The translations under genes were made by a program, and so were the position numbers. The notes beneath the pieces are model-generated. The model was not told the DNA's origin and did no database searches. It was given only the letters and a program-made list of their open reading frames with translations. This document shows positions 17,498 through 25,760 of a stretch of DNA of 64,000 bases, one piece after another (position 1 is the stretch's first letter; every line of letters begins with the position of its first letter). The stretch is from Streptomonospora alba (GTDB lineage: Bacteria > Actinomycetota > Actinomycetes > Streptosporangiales > Streptosporangiaceae): the NCBI RefSeq assembly GCF_000826685.1, contig NZ_JROO01000042.1:51987-115986 (forward strand). Reading direction: 5' to 3'.

Positions 17498-17530
17498 GCG
17501 GGGGCGCGCGTCGGCCGTGCGCGCCCCCGC
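17498..17530 (-). terminator. Strong hairpin after the aldehyde dehydrogenase gene
   Basis: GCGGGGGCGCGC at 17498-17509 pairs perfectly with 17519-17530 (12 bp, 9 nt loop), 5 nt past the minus-strand stop codon. Confidence 0.8.
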
Positions 17531-17534
17531 CGCC

Positions 17535-19061
17535 TCATTCGAACCAGCGCTGGGGCTCGGGAGCGAGGTTGCGGTAGATGTGCTTGGCCTCGCGGTACTC
17601 GTCGAGCCCGGCGTGGCCCAGTTCGCGGCCCACGCCGGAGCGCTTGAATCCGCCCCATTCGGCCCCGGGCAGGTAGGGGCCGAAGTCGTTGATCCACACG
17701 GTGCCGTGGCGCAGTCCGGCGGCGACGCGCTCGCCGCGGCCGGGGTCGTCGGTCCACACGGCGCCGGAGAGGCCGTAGTCGGTGTCGTTGCCGATGGCGA
17801 CCGCCTCGTCCTCGGTGCGGAAGGTCTCCACAGTGACGACGGGGCCGAAGACCTCGGTCTGCACGATGTCCATGTCGCCGCGGCAGCCGGTGAAGACGGT
17901 GGGGCGGTAGAAGAAGCCGTTGGCCAGCTCGGGATCGTCGGGGCGGCGGCCGCCGGCGGCCACTGTGGCGCCTTCTTCGATGCCGCGGGCCACGGCGGCC
18001 TCGACCTTGGCGCGGTGCTCCTCGGACACCAGCGGGCCGCATTGCACACCCTCGTGCTGGCCGCAGCCCAGGCGCACGCGCTCGGCGCGGCGGCACAGCT
18101 CGGCCACGAACTCGTCGTGGACGTCCTCGTGCACGACCAGGCGGGCGCCTGCCGAGCAGACCTGGCCCGAGTGGAAGAACGCCGCGATCATGGCGTAGTC
18201 GACGGCCGTGTCCAGGTCGACGTCGGGGAAGACGATGTTGGGGTTCTTGCCGCCCAGCTCCAGTGCGACCTTCTTCACGGTCTCGGCGGCCGAGGCCATG
18301 ATTCGCTTGCCGGTGGCCAGTCCGCCGGTGAAGGAGACGAGGTCGACGCCGGGGTGCTCGACCAGAGCGGATCCCACCTCGGCCCCGGTGCCCAGCACCA
18401 GGTTGGCCACGCCGGCGGGCACCCCCGCCTCGGCGCACAGCTCGACGAGCTTGCAGGTGGTCACCGGGGTGATCTCGCTGGGCTTGACCACCATGGTGTT
18501 GCCCGCGGCGATGGCCGGAGCCATCTTCCAGGCGAGCTGGAGCAGCGGGTAGTTCCAGGGGGTGATCATCGCGCAGACGCCGACGGGTTCGTAGACCACA
18601 CGGCTGGAGACGCCCTCCGGCGTGGAGACCACGCGGCCGGAGTCCTTGTCGGCGAGTCCGGCGTAGTAGCGGAAGACGGCGGTGACGTCGTCGACGTCGA
18701 TGCCGCCCTCTTCGATGGTCTTGCCGGTGTCCAGGGACTCCATCAGCGCGATCTCGGCACGGTCGCGCTGCAGCAGATCGGCGATGCGGCCGAGGATGCT
18801 GCCGCGTTCGGCGGCGGGGCGGCGGGCCCATTCGCCGCTGTCGAAGGCGGCGCGGGCCGCGGCCACGGCGGTGGCGGCGTCGTCGGCACCGCCTTCGCTG
18901 ACGACGGTCAGCACGGAGGCGTCGTAGGGGTTGAGCACCTCGCGGGTGCCGCCCTTGGCGGCGGCGCGCCAGGCGCCGTCGATGTAATCGCTCTCGGCGC
19001 CCGCTGACCCGGGGTCGGACAGATAGGGCTTGGCCGGGAGTCGAAGGTCAGGCCCGGTCAC
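17535..19061 (-). CDS. betB: Aldehyde dehydrogenase, betaine-aldehyde dehydrogenase type
   Basis: A 508-residue NAD(P)-dependent ALDH. Active-site Glu lies in VALELGGKNPN and catalytic Cys in FHSGQVCSAGARLVV; the cofactor region has PWNYPLLQLAWKMAPAIAAG and GSALVEHPGVDLVSFTGG. The segment WINDFGPYLPGAEWGGFKRSG is close to BetB proteins, which oxidise betaine aldehyde to the osmoprotectant glycine betaine. No betA, betT or betI lies beside it, so substrate remains a likely guess. Start GTG 19061 follows GGAGGAGG; the upstream in-frame Met is less likely. Confidence 0.85.
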   Translation of the reverse strand: MTGPDLRLPAKPYLSDPGSAGAESDYIDGAWRAAAKGGTREVLNPYDASVLTVVSEGGADDAATAVAAARAAFDSGEWARRPAAERGSILGRIADLLQRDRAEIALMESLDTGKTIEEGGIDVDDVTAVFRYYAGLADKDSGRVVSTPEGVSSRVVYEPVGVCAMITPWNYPLLQLAWKMAPAIAAGNTMVVKPSEITPVTTCKLVELCAEAGVPAGVANLVLGTGAEVGSALVEHPGVDLVSFTGGLATGKRIMASAAETVKKVALELGGKNPNIVFPDVDLDTAVDYAMIAAFFHSGQVCSAGARLVVHEDVHDEFVAELCRRAERVRLGCGQHEGVQCGPLVSEEHRAKVEAAVARGIEEGATVAAGGRRPDDPELANGFFYRPTVFTGCRGDMDIVQTEVFGPVVTVETFRTEDEAVAIGNDTDYGLSGAVWTDDPGRGERVAAGLRHGTVWINDFGPYLPGAEWGGFKRSGVGRELGHAGLDEYREAKHIYRNLAPEPQRWFE

Positions 19062-19316
19062 GGGACCCTCCTCCCAAGGTGGGTTGGCCGGATACGGCCA
19101 CGACAGAGTCTTCGCTGGTTGCACGTCAACCGCTAGACCATAACTGAGCTGGGTAAATCCTGAAACCGGAAAGCGTTTTCACGACTCGTGACACGCACCG
19201 CGTTGCGTCGTCGCCGACGACTGCAGGAGCGCGTTCCGCCTGACGCGCTGTCGGCCGCCGCCCCTGATCGCTGGTCGTACCCGGGTCTGGACAACGGCAC
19301 CCCATCTCGGGTTAAC

Positions 19317-19335
19317 GTAGATTAGGCATACCTAA
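19317..19335. promoter_or_regulatory. DtxR/IdeR-like iron box
   Basis: Aligned with the 19-bp DtxR/IdeR consensus TWAGGTWAGSCTWACCTWA, the bases 19317-19335 agree at 16 of 19 positions, including the perfect inverted core TTAGG-CATA-CCTAA (19322-19335). The site overlaps a plausible -10 region and lies about 65 nt before the start of the aldolase-family gene, so iron-loaded repressor would block that promoter. Confidence 0.7.
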
Positions 19336-19399
19336 CGTGTGCCGGGTCGCCGTCGTCCCCGATCCCGGACCGCCCGCGCCGGGAGGCTGTTGAGGACCC

Positions 19400-20044
19400 A
19401 TGCTGCTGGAGCAAGAACGCCGAGACGTCTGCCTGACCGCCCGCAGGCTCGTCGACTGCGGCCTCGCCCGCGACCAGGGCGGCAGCGTCAGCGTCCGCAG
19501 CGGATCCCTGATGGCGGTCACCCCGGCGGGGGTTCCGCTGGACAAGGTCGAACCCGCCGACTGCCCGGTGCTGTCGGTCGATGCCGGGGTACTGGAAGGG
19601 CGCCGCGAACCCGCTGCCGAGACCACACTGCACACCGCCGCTTACCGCAGCGGCGACGCCACCGCCGTCGTCCAGGCCTACGGAGACAACGCCGCCGTCA
19701 TCGCCGCCGCGCTGGCCGAACTCCCGCCGATCCACCACAGCGCAGCGCGTCTGGGAGGTGCGGTCCCGGTGACCGACTACGCCACCTACGGCACCGGGCA
19801 GCTCGCCGACCACCTGATCAAGGCGCTCAAGGGCAAGTACGCCGCACTGCTGGCCAACCACGGCGGACTGGCCGTGGGCGCCGGAGCGGAGGAGGCCTTC
19901 GAGCACGCGCGGCTGCTGGAGTGGCTGTGCGGCGTCTACATTCGCGCCCGCAGTCTGGGCGAGCCGCGGATCCTCTCCGAGGACGAGCTGGCCGAGGTGC
20001 GGGCCCGCAACGCCTACGCGTGGGCGGGGCCCGACATCCTGTGA
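19400..20044 (+). CDS. Class II aldolase/adducin family protein
   Basis: A 214-residue protein with the zinc aldolase fold: N-terminal RRLVDCGLARDQGGSVSVR (binding the phosphate), the acid and metal His near ETTLHTAAYRS, PPIHHSA and the last ligand in ALLANHGGLAVG. Members are fuculose- or ribulose-phosphate aldolases/epimerases and methylthioribulose-phosphate dehydratases; this one is short and alone. The iron box in its promoter is unexpected for a sugar-phosphate enzyme. ATG 19400 has no canonical Shine-Dalgarno; GAGG at 19393 is close. Confidence 0.85.
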   Translation: MLLEQERRDVCLTARRLVDCGLARDQGGSVSVRSGSLMAVTPAGVPLDKVEPADCPVLSVDAGVLEGRREPAAETTLHTAAYRSGDATAVVQAYGDNAAVIAAALAELPPIHHSAARLGGAVPVTDYATYGTGQLADHLIKALKGKYAALLANHGGLAVGAGAEEAFEHARLLEWLCGVYIRARSLGEPRILSEDELAEVRARNAYAWAGPDIL

Positions 20045-20103
20045 GGCCACGGCACCCGGGTGCTGGGAGTCTGCGGTGTGCACGGCCTCCGGCGGCCGCC
20101 TGC

Positions 20104-20472
20104 TCAGGCTGCGCCGGTGACCGATGCCGCGACGGCCAGGCCGATCAGCAGTGCGCCCAGACCGGCCGCCAGTGAGGCGGCGGCGTTGGCGAAGGCCAGG
20201 AACCGCCGGCGCTCGCGCAGCAGCGCGAACGTCTCGTAGCCGAACGTCGAGTAGGTCGACAGGGCACCGAGCACCCCCGTCGCCACGAGATCCGCGGCCC
20301 ACTCCGGCAGCGTGAACCCGCCGGCCAAGCCCAGCAGCAGGCAGGCCGTGGCGTTGGCCGCGTGGGTGCCCCAGGGGAACGCCGAGTCGTGGCGCCGCTG
20401 CACGAACCGGTCGGCGAGGTAGCGCAGCGGAGCGCCGATCGCGGCCCCCAGCGCGGCGAGCAGGATCGTCAC
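20104..20472 (-). CDS. crcB: Fluoride exporter FluC/CrcB, second subunit
   Basis: A 122-residue protein with four membrane helices, N-terminal GAAIGAPLRYLADRF and the conserved GVLGALSTYSTFGYE, the FluC signature. The Asn of the dimer interface is in HAANATACLLLGL. FluC proteins form antiparallel dimers that export F-; paired genes make heterodimers. GTG 20472 overlaps the stop codon of the preceding crcB gene, so the two are coupled. Confidence 0.93.
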   Translation of the reverse strand: MTILLAALGAAIGAPLRYLADRFVQRRHDSAFPWGTHAANATACLLLGLAGGFTLPEWAADLVATGVLGALSTYSTFGYETFALLRERRRFLAFANAAASLAAGLGALLIGLAVAASVTGAA

Positions 20473-21059
20473 GGCGTCGCCTCCCCGTCGCCGCCGCCGC
20501 TCCGGTCGCCGCTCGGGCGGACGTTCGCGGCGCGCCGCCCCAGCACGCGCTCGGTCAGCGCGACGCCCGCCCACACCGCGGCGAGGCCGCCCAGCAGCGT
20601 CGCGCCGATGTAGCCCAGCGCGCCGGCGGGGGCACCGGCCTCCAACAGGTCCCGCACGTCGCCGATGTGGGCGGAGAAGGTGGTGTAGCCGCCGAGGACG
20701 CCGACCCCGGCGAAGGGCCGCAGCAGCCGGGAGTCCGGGCGGGCGTGCACGACCACCGTCATCAGCACGCCGATCAGCAGGCACCCGGGCAGGTTGGCGG
20801 CCAGCGTCGCCCAGGGGACATCGCCCGCCTGGTGGGGCAGCGCAAGCCCGACCGCGCCGCGGGCCGCGCCGCCGATCGCCCCGCCGAGCGAGACCGCGGC
20901 GAGCACCGCCCACGGCGCGTCGCGCAGCTCGCGGCGCCGACGGAGCGCGTGCGGACCGATGTCGGGATCGACGGGCGGGGGCGCCTCCGCGGCCGCGGAG
21001 GCGCCCCCGGGTTCGCACGAGCCGCGGCCGGGGCGCGCGGAGTCGGAGCGTTCGGGCAC
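20469..21059 (-). CDS. crcB: Fluoride exporter FluC/CrcB with N-terminal extension
   Basis: A 196-residue FluC subunit. The core (about residues 50-175) has [29 protein letters not shown] and [15 protein letters not shown]. An extra N-terminal stretch of about 45 residues, rich in Pro, Ala and Arg, precedes the first helix and is absent from most relatives. I start at GTG 21059 with AGGA 8 nt upstream. No fluoride riboswitch was recognised upstream. Ends inside the start codon of the second fluC gene. Confidence 0.9.
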   Translation of the reverse strand: MPERSDSARPGRGSCEPGGASAAAEAPPPVDPDIGPHALRRRRELRDAPWAVLAAVSLGGAIGGAARGAVGLALPHQAGDVPWATLAANLPGCLLIGVLMTVVVHARPDSRLLRPFAGVGVLGGYTTFSAHIGDVRDLLEAGAPAGALGYIGATLLGGLAAVWAGVALTERVLGRRAANVRPSGDRSGGGDGEATP

Positions 21060-21144
21060 GGATCCAGTCCTACCAGCACCCCGGCCCGCGGCCGGAGGAG
21101 CCCTCCCGCCTTCCGTTCCCGTCGGGCGCCGAGCCGGGGAGCGT

Positions 21145-21184
21145 GACACCGACCTCGCGCACCGACGGCTGAGCGGTCGGTGTC
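21145..21184 (-). terminator. Hairpin downstream of alpha/beta hydrolase gene
   Basis: GTCGGTGTC at 21176-21184 can pair either with GACACCGAC (21145-21153, 9 bp) or with the nearer CACCGAC (21160-21166, 7 bp). It follows the minus-strand hydrolase stop at 21193. Confidence 0.6.
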
Positions 21185-21192
21185 GCTGCGGG

Positions 21193-21960
21193 TCAGTGAG
21201 CCAGGTGCTCGGTGAGCAGTTCGTTGACGCGGTCGGCGCGTTCGATGCCGGCGAGGTGGGCCGCTCCCCAAACCGTTTCCAGGCGGGCGCGCGGCAGGCC
21301 GCGGGCGAGGCGGCGGCCGTGGCCGGGGGGAAGCGTCGGGTCGTGGGCCGAGGAGACGACCAGCGCCGGCGCGGTCACCCGGGCCAGCAGACGGCGCTGG
21401 TCGAGTCCTGCCACGGCCGAGCACCAGCCGGCGAAACCCGCCGCGGCCACCCCGACGAACTCCTCGGCCAGCCGTTTGACCACATCGGGGCGGTGCTCGG
21501 CGAAGCCCGGAGTGAACCAGCAGAGAGTCGCCTCGTCGACGACGGCCTCCATGCCGTCGCGGCGAGCGCGTTCCGCGAGGCGCTGCCACGGCCCCCTGCG
21601 CGCCACCGCGGCGGTACCGGCCACATAGCCCAACCGCGCCACCCGTCGCGGTTGGGAGGCGGCCAGCCAGGTCGCGAGCATGCCGCCGAGTCCGGCCCCC
21701 ACCACCGACAGCCGCTCCAGCCCGAACTCGTCCAGCAGTGCCAGCAGGTCGGCGCCCAGTTCGTCCATGGAGTAGCCGCCTTCGGGAGCGGGCGAGGAGC
21801 CGTGGCCGCGGTGGTTGACGCGCAGGACGCGCAGTTCCCGGGTCAGTTCGGGCATCTGCGGCTCCCACAGCGTCCACTTCGCCCCCGGCGGCGCCAGCAG
21901 CAGCACGACCGGGGCGTGCCGGGGCCCGTCAAAGCGGTAGTGGAGGGCAACGACGGCCAT
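21193..21960 (-). CDS. Alpha/beta hydrolase-fold protein lacking the nucleophile Ser
   Basis: A 255-residue protein like PcaD-type enol-lactonases: [17 protein letters not shown], then [10 protein letters not shown], a lid region, a late acid in [14 protein letters not shown] and His in VWGAAHLAG. The nucleophile elbow, normally G-x-S-x-G, reads V-V-G-A-G-L-G-G, so the serine is glycine (GGA codon, seen directly near 21690). Acid and His are kept. It may be inactive as an esterase, use another mechanism, or bind a ligand. ATG 21960 follows AGGAGG. Upstream of the fluC pair on the same strand, separated by a hairpin. Confidence 0.85.
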   Translation of the reverse strand: MAVVALHYRFDGPRHAPVVLLLAPPGAKWTLWEPQMPELTRELRVLRVNHRGHGSSPAPEGGYSMDELGADLLALLDEFGLERLSVVGAGLGGMLATWLAASQPRRVARLGYVAGTAAVARRGPWQRLAERARRDGMEAVVDEATLCWFTPGFAEHRPDVVKRLAEEFVGVAAAGFAGWCSAVAGLDQRRLLARVTAPALVVSSAHDPTLPPGHGRRLARGLPRARLETVWGAAHLAGIERADRVNELLTEHLAH

Positions 21961-22203
21961 GCGCGACCTCCTGGTTCTCCAGGTGGCAAGCGTATCGGCA
22001 CCGCGTGTCGCGCCGGGGCTTTCCTGATCATTCGGCGGACGCGCCCAAGCCGCCGGATTCAGCGTCCGCGACCGAGGAAGACGTCGACGAGGGCGCCCTC
22101 GGGCAGGCCCTCGCCGAGGCGCGGTTCGGTGGCGGCCCCCTGCCCGCGGGCACGTCCGAGGACACGGTTACGTCGCCCGCGCCGCCTCCCTGCTCCGACG
22201 CAC
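21961..22203. other. Gap between two minus-strand genes, uncertain coding
   Basis: A minus-strand frame of 59 codons starts at 22207 in an ATGA overlap with the oxidoreductase stop and ends at 22028. Its product ([18 protein letters not shown]..., then Pro/Ser/Ala-rich) resembles no family. Other frames in the same stretch look equally protein-like, so I do not call a gene. Confidence 0.3.
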
Positions 22204-23175
22204 TCATGGGGCCAGCAGCACCTTGCCCAGCACGGCGCGGCTCTCCAGCACGGCGTGGGCCTCCGCGGCCCGCTCCAGCGGGAAAACGGCGCCGATGGGG
22301 CTGCGCAGGCGTCCGGCGGCCGCATCGGCCAGCACTTCGCCGATGAGCCGCGCGCTCTCGGCCGGACCCGGTTGAACGTGCTCGATGCCGCGCAGCGTGA
22401 TGCCGCGCCGCTCGGCCTCCTCGGCGGTGAACTCGGCGAATCCTCCACTGGGCGCGCCGTGCGCGGAGAAGCGGCCGCCCTCGCCGGTGATCGCGAACGC
22501 CTCGGCACCGATCCGGCCGCCCGCGCCGTCGTACACGGCGTCGGGGCCCTGGCCGCCGAATGCCCTCAGGACCCGGTCGGTCCATCGGGCTCGGGAGTAG
22601 TCCACGGCCCCGTCGGCGCCCATGTCGCGCACCAGGTCGAGCTTGCTCACGCCGCGGGCGGCGCCGACGATCTCGGCCCCGGCCGTGCGCGCCATCTGCA
22701 CCAGCACCAGACCCAGTCCCCCGGCGGCCGCGGTGACCAGCACCCGTTCCCCCTTCGCGGCGCCGATCCCCTCCAGGAGCATCCGCGCGGTGCGGCCGTC
22801 GTGCACCAGCGCCGCCGCCTCGGGGGAGCTCAGCCCGTCGGGAACGGGCGCCAGACTCTCCTCGGCTGCGACGGCGCGCTCCGCATAGGCGCCCGAACCG
22901 CCGGTGGTCGCCACGACACGCCTGCCCACCCAGGTCCGGTCGACGCCCGGACCGATGCGGGCCACCCGCCCGGCAATGCCGTCGCCGGGGGTCCACGGGT
23001 GCTCGATCCCCCACACGTCCCGGTTCCAGCCGCTGCGGATCTGGGTCTCGACGAAGAGCACGTCGGCCGCCTCCACGTCCACCACGACCTCTCCGGGACC
23101 CGGCAGGGGCTCGGGGACCTCCACCGTCTCCAGCACCTCGGGCCCGCCGAACCGCCGCGTCCGCACCGCGCGCAT
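22204..23175 (-). CDS. NADPH:quinone oxidoreductase, zinc-free MDR family
   Basis: A 323-residue medium-chain reductase. The N-terminal GroES-like domain ([22 protein letters not shown]) is followed by the Rossmann fold with [27 protein letters not shown] and a C-terminal ...[15 protein letters not shown]. No Cys/His zinc ligands are present. Enzymes of this group reduce quinones with NADPH, by two electrons or one. ATG 23175 fits AAGGAA 9 nt upstream better than GTG 23184. A perfect SoxR-type box sits in the promoter, suggesting induction by redox-cycling compounds. Confidence 0.88.
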   Translation of the reverse strand: MRAVRTRRFGGPEVLETVEVPEPLPGPGEVVVDVEAADVLFVETQIRSGWNRDVWGIEHPWTPGDGIAGRVARIGPGVDRTWVGRRVVATTGGSGAYAERAVAAEESLAPVPDGLSSPEAAALVHDGRTARMLLEGIGAAKGERVLVTAAAGGLGLVLVQMARTAGAEIVGAARGVSKLDLVRDMGADGAVDYSRARWTDRVLRAFGGQGPDAVYDGAGGRIGAEAFAITGEGGRFSAHGAPSGGFAEFTAEEAERRGITLRGIEHVQPGPAESARLIGEVLADAAAGRLRSPIGAVFPLERAAEAHAVLESRAVLGKVLLAP

Positions 23176-23223
23176 GGCGCTCACTTCCTTCCGTCGTCCG
23201 TCCCGTTCGCCGCCCAGCCTTCT

Positions 23224-23243
23224 ACCTCAACCAATATTGAGGT
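23224..23243. promoter_or_regulatory. SoxR/MerR-type operator for the quinone oxidoreductase
   Basis: ACCTCAA-N6-TTGAGGT is a perfect inverted repeat. The SoxR consensus is CCTCAA-N6-TTGAGG (recalled), which it matches in every half-site base. On the minus strand it overlaps a TTGACC -35 (complement of 23240-23245), as is usual for MerR-family activators that act within the spacer. It lies 49 nt upstream of the oxidoreductase start codon. Confidence 0.75.
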
Positions 23244-23294
23244 CAAGGGTCGGCGCGGGGCCGCGTCAGGCGGCGCTGCGCGGCGGGCCCGCAC

Positions 23295-23326
23295 TTCTGC
23301 CCGCAGCGGATCGCCCCAGGGCAGAA
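23295..23326. promoter_or_regulatory. Candidate PopR-type operator upstream of clpP1
   Basis: TTCTGCCC at 23295-23302 and GGGCAGAA at 23319-23326 are exact inverted repeats with a 16 nt spacer. From memory, PopR of S. lividans binds TTCTGCC-N3-GGCAGAA upstream of clpP3-clpP4. The stretch can be read as two adjoining boxes that each keep one perfect half and 4 of 7 bases in the other. The location is about 100 nt before the clpP start. Confidence 0.55.
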
Positions 23327-23428
23327 ACGCTCGATTCCGTGCCGGTGCGGGCCCCAGGCTGGACTCGACCGGGCGATGCGGTGGCCACCCGTCGGGTTCC
23401 GGCTTTCGATACCCCACGAGGAGGAGAA

Positions 23429-24157
23429 GTGCTTTCCACACTTCCGTCTACGCTTCCACGGCTCGCCGCCGAGGGCGGGGGAGCGCCCTTCGACGACCAG
23501 ATCGCCGAGCGCCTGCTGCACGGCCGGCTGGTCGTCCTGGGCACCCAGGTCGACGACGCGGTCGCCAATCGGATCTGCTCGCAACTGCTGCTGCTCGCCG
23601 AGGAGGACCCCAAGCGCGACATCACTCTGATCATCAACAGCCCCGGCGGCTCCGTGCATGCCGGCATGGCCGTCTACGACACCATGCGGTTTCTGCCCAA
23701 CGACGTGTCCACGCTGGTCATGGGATTCGCCGGCAGCATGAGCCAGTTCCTGCTGTGCACGGGGACCCCCGGCAAGCGCTACAGCCTGCCCAACGCGCGG
23801 ATCATGATGCACCAGCCCTCGGGCGGAGTGGGCGGCACCGCGGCCGACATCGCCATCCAGGCCGAGAACCTCGCCTACACCAAAAAGACCCTGCAGGAGC
23901 TCATCGCGCGGCATACCGGCCAGCCGGTCGAGCGCATCGTCGAGGACCAGCGCCGCGACGCGTGGTTCACCGCCGAGCAGGCGCGCGAGTACGGGTTCGT
24001 CGACAAGGTGGTCGAGAGCGTGGCCGAGCTGAGCGGCGACACCGCCCGGCGCTTCGGGTTCGGCACGGAGCACGCGCCGGGGATCGCCCAGGCGGCGGTG
24101 TCGGCGCGCGAGCAGCAGGGGGCAGGCGCCCGGCAGCAGGAGGAGGAGCGGGAATGA
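23429..24157 (+). CDS. clpP: ATP-dependent Clp protease proteolytic subunit, first of pair
   Basis: A 242-residue serine peptidase S14. The catalytic triad is visible: Ser103 in [11 protein letters not shown], His128 in MMHQPSGG and Asp177 in EDQRRDAWF. The substrate strand is [23 protein letters not shown]-terminal tail of about 35 residues rich in Ala, Gln and Glu is longer than in most ClpP. GTG 23429 follows GAGGAGGAG. The stop overlaps the next clpP start (ATGA). Actinomycetes have clpP1-P2, next to clpX, and a conditional clpP3-P4 pair; the PopR-like neighbour and absence of clpX favour the latter. Confidence 0.93.
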   Translation: MLSTLPSTLPRLAAEGGGAPFDDQIAERLLHGRLVVLGTQVDDAVANRICSQLLLLAEEDPKRDITLIINSPGGSVHAGMAVYDTMRFLPNDVSTLVMGFAGSMSQFLLCTGTPGKRYSLPNARIMMHQPSGGVGGTAADIAIQAENLAYTKKTLQELIARHTGQPVERIVEDQRRDAWFTAEQAREYGFVDKVVESVAELSGDTARRFGFGTEHAPGIAQAAVSAREQQGAGARQQEEERE

Positions 24158-24759
24158 GCCAGTACACGGTTCCGGTGGTGGTCGAGCGCACCGCGAGCGG
24201 CGAGCGCTCCTACGACGTGTTCAGCAGGCTGCTCTCGGAGCGCATCATCTTCCTGGGCACGCCCATCGACGACGGGGTGGCCAACGTGACCATGGCCCAG
24301 CTGCTGCACCTCGACTACGAGAACGACGAGCGCGACATCAGCCTCTACATCAACTCCCCGGGCGGATCCACCTCCGCGGTGGCGGCCGTCTACGACACCA
24401 TGCGGTTCGTGCGCTCCGACGTCACCACGGTCTGCATGGGGCAGGCGGCATCGGGCTCCGCCGTGCTGCTCGCCGCGGGGACGCCCGGCAAGCGGATGGC
24501 GCTGGGGCACTCGCGGGTGCTGCTGCATCAGCCCTCCAGCGAAGGCCAGGGCGAGGCCGCCGACCTGGAGATCCAGGCCGCCGAAGTGCTGCGGGTGCGC
24601 GCGGAGATCGAGGAAATCCTGTCGGCGCACACCGGGCAGAGCGTGGAGCGGCTGCGCGCCGACACCGACCGCGACAAGATCTTCACGGCCCCGGAAGCCG
24701 AGGAATACGGACTGGTCGACCACGTGATCACCGGAAGGCGCGCCCCCGCGTTCGCCTGA
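24154..24759 (+). CDS. clpP: ATP-dependent Clp protease proteolytic subunit, second of pair
   Basis: A 201-residue ClpP with Ser100 in [15 protein letters not shown], His125 in [19 protein letters not shown] and Asp174 in [19 protein letters not shown]. It starts inside the stop of the first clpP gene, so both are made together and probably form a mixed barrel of two homoheptameric rings, as shown for other actinobacterial ClpP pairs. Confidence 0.95.
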   Translation: MSQYTVPVVVERTASGERSYDVFSRLLSERIIFLGTPIDDGVANVTMAQLLHLDYENDERDISLYINSPGGSTSAVAAVYDTMRFVRSDVTTVCMGQAASGSAVLLAAGTPGKRMALGHSRVLLHQPSSEGQGEAADLEIQAAEVLRVRAEIEEILSAHTGQSVERLRADTDRDKIFTAPEAEEYGLVDHVITGRRAPAFA

Positions 24760-24837
24760 GGACACGCCTGCGCCGCCCGCGACCGGCGGGCGGCGCCTGC
24801 TTACCGCGCGCCGTCCCGATGTTGACGGCGCAGGGGC

Positions 24838-25173
24838 TCAGGCGGCCAGCAGGACCGCCTGGGCACCGCCGACGGGCCCGGCCGGCTGCACCGCGCCCCC
24901 GCCGATCGGCGCGGGTGCGAGGGCGAGCTCGGTGTGCAGCCCGCCCACCAGGTCGACCAGCTGCAGCCCCAGCGCCCGATAGACCGCGGCCAGGACCTCG
25001 GAGGAAGGCTCCTTGCGGCCGCGCTCGATCTCCGACAGGTATTGCAGTGACACCTGCGCATGGTCGGCGACGTCGTGCAACGTGCGGCCCTGCTCCCGAC
25101 GGACCCGGCGCAGCACGCCCCCGATGACGTCGCGCATCAGCGGCTCGTCGCCGTCGGCGCCCTGTTCGCCCAT
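24838..25173 (-). CDS. XRE family regulator, PopR/ClgR type, with C-terminal Ala-Ala
   Basis: A 111-residue helix-turn-helix protein convergent with the clpP pair. The HTH (about residues 10-70) reads [19 protein letters not shown] and [20 protein letters not shown], matching ClgR/PopR, the activators of clp genes in Streptomyces and Corynebacterium. The last residues are V-L-L-A-A. In S. lividans PopR and ClgR are themselves ClpP substrates and need two terminal alanines for it (recalled), so the tail here looks like a built-in degron. ATG 25173 has GGAGG 6 nt upstream. Confidence 0.88.
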   Translation of the reverse strand: MGEQGADGDEPLMRDVIGGVLRRVRREQGRTLHDVADHAQVSLQYLSEIERGRKEPSSEVLAAVYRALGLQLVDLVGGLHTELALAPAPIGGGAVQPAGPVGGAQAVLLAA

Positions 25174-25290
25174 GGAGCCCTCCCCTGACACGTTCCCGGA
25201 GATCCGACACTACGCCGCCCGCTCCGGCAGGACCATCACTGCGGAACCGCTCGCCTGCGCGTTCTGCGGCGGGCAGAAAACCGCGCAGAT

Positions 25291-25662
25291 TCAGACCTCC
25301 AACTCCTCCTCGATCGACTTCAGCCGGTGGCGGGCCAAGGCGAGATTGGCCCGGGTGCGGTCCATGGCCAGGTAGAGGAACAGGCCCTGGCCCTTGCGGC
25401 TGGCGAGCGGGCGGATGACGTGGTATTGCGAGGACAGCGTGATCAGGATGTCCTCGACCCCCTCGTTGAGATTGAGCTGCTCGATGGTCCGCATCTTCGC
25501 GCGGACGACCTCGGTGTTGCCCGCAGCGGCGACATTGAGATCGAATGAGTTGGTGGAGGAAAGCGTTCCCAGCGCCATGCCGCTGCCGTAATCGACGACC
25601 GCGGCACCGATCGCGCCTTCGATCTCCATCATTTCCTTGAGCCCGGAATCGATATTGGCCAT
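25291..25662 (-). CDS. Roadblock/LC7 domain protein
   Basis: A 123-residue single roadblock domain: MEIEGAIGAAVVDYGSGMALG, then a central helix and VEDILITLSSQYHVIRPLA, ending GLFLYLAMDRTRANLALARHRL. Such proteins (CvnB type) dimerise and work with Ras-like GTPases in actinomycete conservons. Here no histidine-kinase, DUF742 or GTPase gene follows; only a second roadblock-like gene precedes it, 98 nt upstream. Start ATG 25662 with AGAAGGA immediately before it. Confidence 0.85.
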   Translation of the reverse strand: MANIDSGLKEMMEIEGAIGAAVVDYGSGMALGTLSSTNSFDLNVAAAGNTEVVRAKMRTIEQLNLNEGVEDILITLSSQYHVIRPLASRKGQGLFLYLAMDRTRANLALARHRLKSIEEELEV

Positions 25663-25760
25663 ATCCTTCTCTCTTCTGTGGGTGAACCTGAGCAGCACCG
25701 GCCGCTCGGCGATCCAGCGGCGCAGTCCTCGGCCCTGTCCGCGCGCCCTCGCTCCACCGG

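Noticed and set aside
20104..21192. Fluoride riboswitch upstream of the fluC genes
   Set aside because: I could not find the conserved crcB RNA core or pseudoknot pairing in the upstream sequence.
22028..22207. 59-codon minus-strand frame overlapping the oxidoreductase stop
   Set aside because: The ATGA overlap is attractive, but composition is low complexity and two other frames are equally open. Not called as a gene.
20794..24153. Very long plus-strand open frame running into the second clpP gene
   Set aside because: Only the final ClpP part is real. The rest is antisense to fluC, the hydrolase and the oxidoreductase and has no start signal or domains.
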